DNA of 64,000 nt from Aurifilum marmelostoma. Lineage: Eukaryota > Ascomycota > Sordariomycetes > Diaporthales > Cryphonectriaceae. Of this stretch, positions 48,601-56,726 are shown piece by piece. Within the stretch, counting starts at the first letter, position 1, and every line of letters begins with the position of its first letter. The notes below the pieces were generated by a model. It was not told the DNA's origin and made no database searches. It saw only the letters and a program-made list of their open reading frames with translations. The DNA lies in NCBI GenBank assembly GCA_027559495.1, contig JAMXSV010000026.1, positions 1,426,001-1,490,000 on the forward strand, written 5' to 3'. Made by a program: the position numbers and the translations under genes.

Positions 48601-48770
48601 GCGGCATTGATGCCATCACTAGGGTTGGTTGTTGTTGGGGCTTTGTGGTAGGCGATTATGCCCCTGTTGGAGGATGAGGATGTCAAGGACGGGTCGATGA
48701 TGACGCCGTCGGTATTGGTACCTCCTACGTCTACGCCTATGCGCAGGCGTTTAGTGGTAGGTACTGCCAT
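45618..48770 (-). CDS. Hydantoinase/oxoprolinase-DUF917 (S-Me-THD) fusion enzyme
   Basis: The intron-free gene encodes 1050 residues. The N-terminal ~560 residues are a HyuA-type hydantoinase/oxoprolinase: a phosphate-binding loop GVDVGGTNTDG at about residue 12, the paired ASKHA motif VVDVGGTTTDVG, and FITQNDGT. This family opens five-membered cyclic amides, usually with ATP. A Ser/Thr-rich linker (about 575-620) leads to a DUF917 unit (about 625-1045) with GCYILGTGGGGSPY, GCGGGMGSP, ALEIGGGNG and VVDGDWMGRAYP. Pfam now calls DUF917 S-methyl-thiohydantoin desulfurase. The substrate is therefore probably a hydantoin or thiohydantoin, but the true one is unknown. No partner HyuB subunit is encoded nearby. 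Divergent to the NCS1 transporter, with GATA sites between. The start MAVPTTKRLRIGVDVGGTN fits the family. Confidence 0.9.
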   Translation of the reverse strand: MAVPTTKRLRIGVDVGGTNTDGVIIDPSLTSSSSNRGIIAYHKAPTTTNPSDGINAAITHMFTATNPPINPADVASVTIGTTHFVNAVVERDARRLCRVAVIRIAGPFGKHAPPCIDWPDDMRELVLGHWASVKGGLEVDGILIAELDEEGIRAQCRVIRDMGIRSIVVNGVFSPIDTVYLQEERAAAIIQEEFKKGDSQDSVVDVVLSKEVANLGFLERENAAILNAAILPFARRTIRSFQEPVRQLGLDCPVFITQNDGTILSGDAAARLPIRTFSSGPTNSMRGASFLMQGGSEDQEEKEKQAIMVVDVGGTTTDVGLLLANGFPRQQAAYSELASVRMNFSCPDIKSIGLGGGSIIRKGSPSSGKRTTVGPDSVGYKLTKEALVFGGSVLTTTDATVLSRPDTVQIGDPKLVEGQLAGEELAEVQAIIKQKLEKVIDMMKTSPEDLPVLLVGGGAVISPDELKGASKVLKPRWSEVANAIGAAMAGVSAVVDTVKSTESKTTAKLLEEISAEAVERTVAAGAARESVKIVELETLPLQYIANKSRFIVRAAGDFDFSRTDLGAVPGSTSTTATTTAEEQANNMDQYEKTAAATNGSSSTSSKTAPPASEVDLDTYRPIVKNRVWHVSETDLAFITTGCYILGTGGGGSPYSSMVRLRSTLRSGASVRVISPDDLADNDRVGCGGGMGSPTVGIEKLQGDEMMEAQEELAKILPKGARATHMIALEIGGGNGLQGMILGASSNMDVPVVDGDWMGRAYPTKWQTTPVVFDERRPVFCPLSMCDGNGNVIIMTKATSDLQVERALRAAVSQMGSHTGCAEGPVTGAETKRWVVEHTISEAWRIGRAVERARRENRVDEVAEEIVKEVGGSQAARVLWKGKIVGVTRTLRMGHIYGECIIEGMDVAGAKTGRGGGAEDGALQDGERQGQFVGRIKIPFKNENIAAIRIPEGVEESSGEAQERQEDVLGIVPDLISVIDAQNGEAIGTPEYRYGLLVTVLGIAASDRWTFSKRGIEIGGPEGFGIHHLKYQPLGTFVKPKSVIDEYDTSV

Positions 48771-49051
48771 GGTGAATAGAGGGGGATCTAGGCTCTAGGA
48801 GATATGGCGAAGTGAAGACAAGTATGCTATGTAGGAGTCCGAGAAATGCTGTTGCGATATGACACCCTATGATATAACAGTTAGAACAGGCACAACCAGA
48901 AAGGGGAATGAGCGGATTTCATGCCATCCACATAATCAGTCTGAGGCCATTCCCAGAGCTTGCCGCTTCCCCTCTCTCTATAGGTCTATACCCACCCGCA
49001 GCATCATTACTTATTGTATAACACACTGTATTTGGTAAATCGGCAGAGTTC

Positions 49052-49061
49052 CCGGTGCCGG
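49052..49061. promoter_or_regulatory. CCGG-N2-CCGG site, copy 1
   Basis: CCGGTGCCGG has two CCGG half-sites around a 2-bp spacer, the style of Zn2Cys6 factor targets. Its exact reverse complement recurs 125 bp downstream. Confidence 0.45.
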
Positions 49062-49176
49062 TCCCAAGGCGAATTTACTGCGAGGAACCAGGTTCATTGG
49101 GTGATGATAACGTCGCGGACCGGCGATCTCTCTTATTCCCAGGTGGAGATAAACGCAAAGGAAGATAAGTAAACTA

Positions 49177-49186
49177 CCGGCACCGG
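49177..49186. promoter_or_regulatory. CCGG-N2-CCGG site, copy 2
   Basis: CCGGCACCGG lies within 10 bp of the GATA site at 49163-49168. That pairing recalls promoters of purine and proline genes, where a pathway activator and a GATA factor act together. Confidence 0.45.
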
Positions 49187-49804
49187 AGCTCCCCCCTCTC
49201 CCCTCTTCCCTCTTGCTCCCCTCCTTTCTCTATCAAATCACAACGTAGCATTTGGTCTTGGCTTCTGATCAATACACAATCTTGGAAAGGTATGATGGAG
49301 GATCAACTCTGTGTGCATGCGTGCGAGGACTGTAAGCTGTGAGAGGGTGAGGAGGAGAGCTTATTACAGTAGACGCTGCAGGATATATCCCAGCGCCACC
49401 TCCGTACTGCGAGTACTACAACAGGGAGGTAAGGGGAAAAGATGTTCTTGGTCCTCCCCCTCCCTCGCTTCGACTTGCTCGCTTATCGATATTTTATCAG
49501 GACTGAGTGTAACCATGGGATACGCTACGACTCGGTCAACCACACTTTTGTCTCATGATCTTCAGTCCACTTCCTTGCCCGGGCCTTGATAAGACAGAGA
49601 GGGAGGGAGACAAGAAGAGGAGGGCCGAGAGATATAGATCATTCCTGGCTGCCGGTATTTCATATTTTTATTTTTATTTCCGGTAGCAAATGTTGATTAA
49701 CGGTGTTATTACCATTACTGTTATATTATGTCTCGAATGATGGTACTTGTCTTTGTTTAATTGTGACATCGGAGTCGACCATATTTCTCTTCATCAAGTC
49801 GTAC

Positions 49805-49834
49805 ATCATCATCATCGTCGTCGTCGTCGTCGTC
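49805..49834 (+). repeat. (ATC)n(GTC)n repeat abutting the NCS1 start codon
   Basis: A trinucleotide repeat of ATC then GTC units ends directly at the transporter ATG (49835). It sits in the leader and could affect translation. Confidence 0.85.
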
Positions 49835-51872
49835 ATGGCTGCTGTCAGCCTGCGGTTCCGCCCTGGGGACATCAAGGAGAAGATTCGTCTTCACGGCGAC
49901 GAGACCAAACATGAGCAGACAGACTCGTGGAGCAACAGAGATCTGATTCCTCTGCCGCCTGAGAGACGAACATGGAGTGTGTTACTATCTCTCCTCTTTC
50001 CCTATCCCGTGTGACTCTGCTCGACTCGACTTGATAATGTTCGACATGTTTGTCGACATACTGACCTGTACCTTGTAATATATAGATTGGTTTCTCTACT
50101 TTGGCTACTGGACCATCTCGTCCCTCAACATCAGTAACTGGCAATCCCCCAACACATACCTCACACAAGGCCTCTCGGTCGCCCAGGCCATGGTCGTCAT
50201 CGTCCTGGGCCGCCTGTTCATAACTCTATTCTCCACCCTCATCGCCTGGTGCGGCCTGACCTGGCACATCGGCTTCACCATTCAGAACCGCTTCTCCTGG
50301 GGGATGCGCGCGTCGTATATTCCCTTGCTGCAGCGTATCCTGCTCAACTTCATCTGGTGAGTGCTGTCAACTGATCAAAAAACCCTCTGTTTGAAGAAAG
50401 GTGCTCCATCAGGGTTCGACATTGTACTGACAAGAGAAAATTCCACACCTTCCAGGAATGCGATCCAGTGCTGGAACGGAGGCCGCCTCGTCGCCGTCTG
50501 CCTCACCGCCATCTGGCCCTCCTTCAACAACCTGCCCGAGTTTCTCCCCTCAGCCATGACCACCGTCACCACGGGCCCAGAGTTTGTAGGCTTCATCCTC
50601 TTCTGGACCCTGTCCACGCCGTTCCTCTTCATCCGCCCCGAGAAGTTCAAGTGGCCCTTCCGCGTCGCCAGCATGTACTGCGGCATCGGCATGATCTGCA
50701 TGCTGATATGGGCGCTGGCCACGGCCAGAGGGGTCGGGCCGCTCATGACGCAGGGCCAGAACGTGCCCAAGGGGTGGAGGAACTCGTCGTGGCTTATGAT
50801 GGCTGGTATCAATCAGATGCTCGGCGGGATCGCTGCTGGGATCACCAACGGGAGTGATTTCAGTCGGTATGCGAAAGGGCCGAAGCATTATGTCGGGGGC
50901 ACGATGCTCTCGGCCTGGATTGTTGGTGTGCTGGTCTCGTTTGTCGGGCTCGTCACCACGTCTGCTGCACAAAAGATCTATGGGGAGATCTACTGTAAGC
51001 CACCCTCCTTTTTTTGTTACTCTCTCACCACCACTACCACCACCACCACCGCTTTCTTCTTTGCCGCAAGACTCTGACCACGACATACACACACAGGGAA
51101 CCCCCCTGACCTCCTCATGGTGATGATGAACAGCGGCCAAGCCTCCTCCGCCTCCCGCGCCGGTGTCTTCTTCCTGGCCTTCGGCTTCGCCCTGACCGCC
51201 TGCTTCGAAAACATCTGCGGCAACGCCGTCGCGGGCGGCATCGACCTGGCCGGCCTGTTCCCCAGCTACATCGACATCCGCCGCGGCGCCCTGCTCACGT
51301 TTGCCGCCGCCTGGGTCTGCCAGCCCTGGCAGCTCGTCAACCGCGCCGAGACCTTTGTCAACGTGCTGAACTCGTTCTCGGTGTTCCTGAGCCCCATCAT
51401 GGGCATCATGGCCACGGACTTCTATCTGCTGCGGAACAGAAAAGTGAGGCTGAGCCATCTGTATCGCACCACGGACACCTCGTACTGGTTCTGGCACGGG
51501 GTCAACTGGCGCGCCCTCGTCGCCTGGCCCTGTGGTTGGGCCCCTACCATTGGAGGTCTGGTCCTCACGACAGGAGGTAATGATGACGGGCCGCGGGGTC
51601 TGTATCAGCTGTACTATATGGCCTTCTTCATGGGGTTCTTCATCAGCTCCATCATCTTCTACAGCCTCAATAAGCTGTTTCCCGTCCCCGGGATGGGCGA
51701 GTATGACGATGTCGACGTATACGGCACCCTCAGCCCTGACGAGGCCGCCAAGCTGGGCGTGATTCCTTGTGATCGGACGGCAGTGATCTATGGCGACGAC
51801 GGCAACGACCTCAGCGCGACACAGGTTGCTGAGGCCTTTGATGATAAGAAGGCCGTGGACGCGTCGGCGTAA
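49835..51872 (+). CDS. NCS1-family nucleobase/hydantoin:cation symporter
   Basis: NCS1 permeases import uracil, allantoin, cytosine, purines or hydantoins with H+ or Na+ across the plasma membrane; bacterial Mhp1 of this family carries benzyl-hydantoin. Four exons are supported: 49835-49976, 50086-50356, 50456-50994 and 51097-51872, giving 575 residues. Junctions read RRTW-NWFLYFGYWTISSLN, LNFIW-NAIQCWNGG and GEIYW-NPPDLLM. Hallmarks are the charged N-tail, SLNISNWQSPNTYLTQGLS in helix 1, ITNGSDFSRYAKGPKHYVG, and the C-terminal block DFYLLR...YWFWHGVNWRA. Twelve membrane helices are expected. Similarity is to the fungal Fur (uracil/allantoin/uridine) branch. Substrate is unproven; the neighbour hydantoinase fusion argues for a cyclic ureide. 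Intron 3 contains an ACC-repeat tract. Confidence 0.92.
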
Positions 51873-52372
51873 TGAGTTGGATACGAGAGCCATGGGTGTG
51901 TATCGCGTACTGATCTAATGACCATAACATGCTTTACCTATTCCGATACCTTTCAAGTGCCATCCAGGTGCATGCCCGGATATGTCGGCGTAGGCTTTAA
52001 TTGAAAGTCTGAAACACCTGTACACGGCTACCAAGTCACCTGTATATGGACTCTAGAAAATAGAGTTCCTTTCTCCGTTCGCATGTCCTACTGTGATATA
52101 CGGATCGGAAATTCGGTATGCCGTACCTTTTGTGGCGTGCATCATGTGTATCTCCCCAACATGTCGTAACCCATGAGGACCGCTGATACCCTTTGTAATG
52201 TACGTACTGGACTGTTCATGTTCAGTAAGGAGTAGCTAGTAAAGCCACGCGTGTAGTCCTTGGAATACAACCCAAGAAAAGAGTTAGATTATTTATTCCC
52301 CAATATGAACCGCTTGCGCTATATGTCAAGATGATGCTTCTTTTTCCCTCTGCACCGGATTCGAGATACATC
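51873..52372. other. Convergent 3' region of NCS1 gene and VPS54
   Basis: Exactly 500 bp between two convergent stops hold both 3' UTRs. No gene is seen. Confidence 0.6.
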
Positions 52373-55300
52373 TTACGACTTGGTCTCGTCTTCCGCAGAG
52401 TCCTTCTTTTCGCTGTCAGTCCGTTCTGTCGAGCTCTCTTTCTCGTTCTCTTTCTGAATGGCTCCCGGTTCTTGTTTCTCTTCCGTCTTTGCCTCGCTAG
52501 GTGGTGATGGTGGCGGCGGTTGCGAGGCCGGCTTGACTTGTTTCGCCTTGACAATGTCGATCAGGTAGTCGCCTGTGTTTCCGAAACCGTCGATATGTTG
52601 CAGCTTGCTCTTGAAAAACTCAAAGTCACGCAGCATGCTAGGTGAGGGTTAGCACGATGCCTTCAAAATCACCCGCAGGACAAAAGTGTTGGAAGAAAGG
52701 GAAAAAAAGGCCAAGATGATAACATACTTATCCCGACCGGCCGCAGTCTTCGGATCAGCTACCCTGAAGTCTGCGCCAAATTGCTCCTTGATGCTGGTGA
52801 AGACGGGTATCATGATCATGCGCACTGCGTCGTCGGAAAGATGTTTGGCTAGGTTCTTGTACAGCAGAGATGTCTCCTTCACAAGCGTCTCCATATAGGC
52901 GTGCGCGCCTTTCGTCTCCTTCTCCCAGTCGGTGGCCTTGGCCGTCTTGGCGTGTGCTGTCGCCCGTCCGCTCATGATCTCTACTAGCTTGTCGAAGATG
53001 GTCTGCGTGTGTTCTTGGTAGTCCCTCTTGACCTTGTCGAACTCGCCCATCAGCGCCGAGGAAGCACCGCCCGACCCAGCGTGACGTCGGACAAACTCTC
53101 GCACGTAGGGTATGAGGGCGGCCACAAAAGAAAGCGCCTGAGAAGAAGAGGCCAGGTGGCGGGTGGTGATATTCCTGAGCCCCGCTGTCCGCGTGGCGCC
53201 GGCTCCCAGTATGAGCTGTTTGCAGCGCGAGTCGAAGAATTGGAGGTACTTGATGAGAGACTTGGCGACGTCTGATGTGATGGAAGGGATACCCACGATG
53301 AGGTGTAGGAAGTTCGACATGCCGTCCATGCAGTATACGGCAGAGTTTGGCAGGACAAAGGTCTCCGAGTCGATGATAGCCTTTGCCTTGCCAGAACCGT
53401 TGCTTTGTGACGACTTTTCAACTCCATTCACCGCCTCATCTTCTTCATCATCTGGATAGGGATTCCAGACTTGGGTGCCTAATGCCCATGCTCCTGGATC
53501 ACTTGTGCTGCTGTCGAGAATGCGCTGCAGTTGTTCTCTGTGCGCCTCGGTGAAATCGACTGCGCCCCACTGGTCTGATTCCATTCCCGTGGCGAGTTTC
53601 TGTTGTTCGGCATCGCCATGGTTCCGAACAAAGTCCTTGATCTGATTGTTGACCTCATCCTTCAGGAGTGTCCCGCTCCTCCCCGATATTGACTCGCATT
53701 CATTGGCGAAATGCAGGTTGAGCGTGAAGTATCGCAGGAACCAGACCAATTCCAAGTGTGTACTCTGTTCTGATCTGACCCGTAAGATCCGCACAATTTT
53801 GTCATGCGCTATGTCGACCCCATTGCCCAGAACAGCAGACAGATCTAGCACCTTGTGGATCTCTTCCTGTGCCTCTATACCAGCGACTGACGTTCTCCTT
53901 GCTGGTGGACTCAAGGGCGGCGATTTCAGCGGTGGGGATTTCATGCCTGACGGTATCGAGCCGTCCTCAATGGAGGCTGCAACATCTAGCATCAGCTTGA
54001 CCTGTGTCGACATCCTTCGCAACGTCTCTGTTACGCTGGTGTAGATCTTCACCAGCAGCTCCTCGGCGTCCGATGGCTCGAGCGCGCGCAGGTTCCGCGC
54101 CAGGATTGAAGACTTCTCCCTCTGAGACAACTTGCGCCCACCACCTGTGGCGGTAGAGGCAGACATCACAGACATGTTGTCATCGTCGTTCGAACTGGGC
54201 AAGCCCTGCTTCACGAGGCTCCTGACCTCCTTGATCACAGAGTCCCGATACGCTGTGACGGCATTTGTGATCTGTTTTGCCCTGTACAGACCGCCCAGGC
54301 TTTCAATGAGCTTTGCGCGAAGGTCATCCGTCGACTCCAGGTATGACGGAAAAGCTGTCGGCTCCCGTGGCGTGCGGCCACCCCTCGCTCGTATAGATGC
54401 GCTATTCCAGCGCACAAGAACTTCCCGAGTTGAGACGATGTCTACATGACGCCGGAGGTCTGCGATGAGACTTGCCACAAACTTCGTTTCGTAAGCCTTG
54501 CCGATCCGTGATCGCAAAATATTCATGTCCTCATTCACACCCTGCAACGCTGTCGCCCCTCGGAGATCCCTCAATTGCACTGTCCGCAGCGCACTTGGTG
54601 GTGGTATGGACTCGTCCTCCTCACCGGCGATAAGTCTCTCCAGGGCGTCGATCCCGTCGAGTGCGGCATCCACCTCGCCGGTATCAACCAATGACTCGCA
54701 GCTCGCCAGCTGGTTCACTACTTCCTTCAGCTGCAGGACGGCATCGTGGAGGTGCTGGACATTCTCACGCCGCCGCCGTACCTGGACTGTCTGTAGACCA
54801 CTGAGAACAATCTCCTCGTCCACAGCCTCAAGCTCCTCCCTCAGGGTCTTGATCTTTTGCACAGACTCGGCCGTTTCTGTATGGAGTTCTTTCAGAGACC
54901 CAAGAGCGCTGAAGAATGTGGTCGAGGCGGTCGATATGGCAGAGATCAGGTGCATTTCCACAGTGTCCATATACCAGGAGAGTTTCTCCTGCAGGATCGC
55001 ATTCGTGGCCAGGGCCTTGCGCGGCGCTGTTGCATTCCCATTTGATGTTGCCTTCTCTTCTTGCCGGACAACTTCGGACCTCTCGCTCACAACGTCGAAT
55101 GTCCTTGGATTCTCTAAGTGGAAGTCCTCATCGAAGTAGACGACCGGGATTGTTGACAGCGGGGGTGGCCCCTGGGTGGTTTTTCTGGAATAGCTCGAGC
55201 TCGACCTCCGCGCAATTGTCGGCGCATCCAGACTGGTAAAAGAGGATATGGAAGAGACCGACGCTTTTCTCGAGTTTGGTGGTCTTCTGCCCGGACGCAG

Positions 55301-55913
55301 GCGGTTATGGCTGTCCTCACTAAAGGGGTCTCCGAATTCGTCCCCCTTTCCACCCCGAGTGCGATTCAGCACTTCTTCCTCTTCGCTCTCTTTTACTTGT
55401 TGAAGCTGTCTGTATAGTGCGCCAACTTGTTTGAGGTATGGTTCGAATTCGGACGAGTTGATCTTTTGTATGTTCGTCAAGGTTACGGGAGGGATATCTC
55501 TGGCCGTCGGTGGCTTGTGGGCACTTGACGCCGGGGCAGTGGTATGAGGGAGAAGACCAGTCCGAACAATGGGTGGTTGGAGGAGCGTTGAGATAGCTAT
55601 CAAGCTGTCAGTTGTGCCAACCATTCTTATATCATCTAGTCGTCGCGCATACCGTTTTGCCCGATCTCGAGGACACTCTCGCTGAAGCCCCCCTGATCTA
55701 AGGCGCCACCCACTGAATGAACCGAACCAGCGGTAGACGGTCTTCTTGAACTAACAGATCCATGTCTATGAATGTCAGACGGCGACACACCAGTCAAGGA
55801 GATCTGTCGTTGCTGGCGTACCTGTGGAAGGGAAAGTCTGCCCGGTGGCTCTGCGGCGAGGTGGGAGAGGCGAGGCTGTCAATGGACTTCCGGGCCGCTG
55901 GGTTCGAATACAT
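52373..55913 (-). CDS. VPS54: VPS54, GARP complex subunit
   Basis: Vps54 is part of the GARP tether (Vps51-54) that captures endosome-derived vesicles at the trans-Golgi network. Four exons are supported on the minus strand: 55913-55822, 55750-55653, 55596-52728 and 52637-52373, giving 1107 residues. Junctions give FPFHS-SRRPST, LEIGQN-AISTLLQPPIVRTG and AAGRDN-MLRDFEFF, the last leading into the conserved C-terminal helix (LDGFG-like QHIDGFGNTGDYL). In the middle, LQEKLSWYMDTVEMHLISAI is the coiled-coil Vps54 N-domain. FRYFTLNLHFANE-like (WFLRYFTLNLHFANECES) and the LQFFDSRCKQLILGAGA block mark the C-terminal domain. Intron 2 has two acceptors 8 nt apart; only the one at 55597 keeps the frame. 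The tail is acidic and low-complexity. Confidence 0.93.
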
Positions 55914-56726
55914 GATGACCCGAGAAAGCTATAGGAACGCGACACTGCCCGTCTTGACAATGCGGTCCCTCAGAGAGGCCCAAAAGAGAGCCGGCGTGGC
56001 TGCTAAATCGTCGATGGATAAGCGATGCTACCGTGGAATCATTGCTGGCGTCGGCGTTTGTTGCAATGCGCGGAACGAAAGGAGGAGCGTCACGGCTGAG
56101 AATGTTCGATTATTGTGACAGAAACGAATAGAAAAGAAGCAACAGCGCTAGATACAGAGGAAAGTCGAGAGGGCCAGGTTGTATGGATGGCAGATTCTCA
56201 GTCCCAGGGTGAACTCTATATGGTATACATGCGTAAAGTACTCAATCGATGGATGGACGCATCAGCAGTCGACAGTGAACAGCTAGCCGTCAACGGAGCT
56301 CAATGGTCCACCCACACTTAGCCATGCTTACCTACTAAGCACCGCTATGGTACTGTGGTACGTAGCTGTCGCAGCGATGAGATACAGGGCCCACTAGCTG
56401 GGCCTCTCTACTGAACCGCGGTAGAAGGCAAGGGTTCAGGGAGCACTAGCAGGAGGTACTGTAGCCCTGCCGTGTCCTTCCCGGAGAAGCCCTGGGCTTC
56501 TGCTAGAAGGACCGATGACCAGGGCTGCCCCTGCTGCAGCTTAATTGATTTCGCGTTGCAACCGCGTCTCCCGGCGCGTCGCCTCCCACTCTAAGTAAAT
56601 TTCGCGTCACCAAGCAGGACCTGGTCATATTTGCCTACTCGACATCCGCAAAACCTCTCTGCCACCAGAATCCTCCTGGACGATAATCTGTCCTGAGCGC
56701 AGGAAACACCGACTATACGAACCAAA
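55914..56726. promoter_or_regulatory. Divergent VPS54/MCM5 promoter region
   Basis: These 813 bp carry both promoters. Nearer MCM5 lies a cluster of CGCG-containing sites. A 17-bp palindrome, AGAAGCCC-T-GGGCTTCT, lies at 56485-56501. Confidence 0.55.
56549..56606. promoter_or_regulatory. MBF/SBF-like site cluster upstream of MCM5
   Basis: TTTCGCG occurs at 56549-56555 and 56600-56606, and CGCGTC at 56563-56568 and 56575-56580. These resemble SCB (CRCGAAA) and MCB (ACGCGT) cell-cycle boxes. The cluster lies about 120-180 bp before the MCM5 ATG. MCM genes are classic G1/S targets of MBF/SBF. Confidence 0.6.

Larger units (their letters stand above)
48771..49834. promoter_or_regulatory. Shared promoter of hydantoinase fusion and NCS1 transporter
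   Basis: The 1064 bp contain six HGATAR nitrogen-factor sites: 49105-49110, 49147-49152, 49163-49168 on the plus strand, 49483-49488 and 49494-49499 on the minus strand, and 49587-49592 on the plus strand. CCGGTGCCGG lies at 49052-49061 and its reverse complement CCGGCACCGG at 49177-49186. The ten-mers look like sites for a zinc-cluster activator. The GATA consensus is that of AreA/NIT2; regulation is inferred. Confidence 0.6.
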
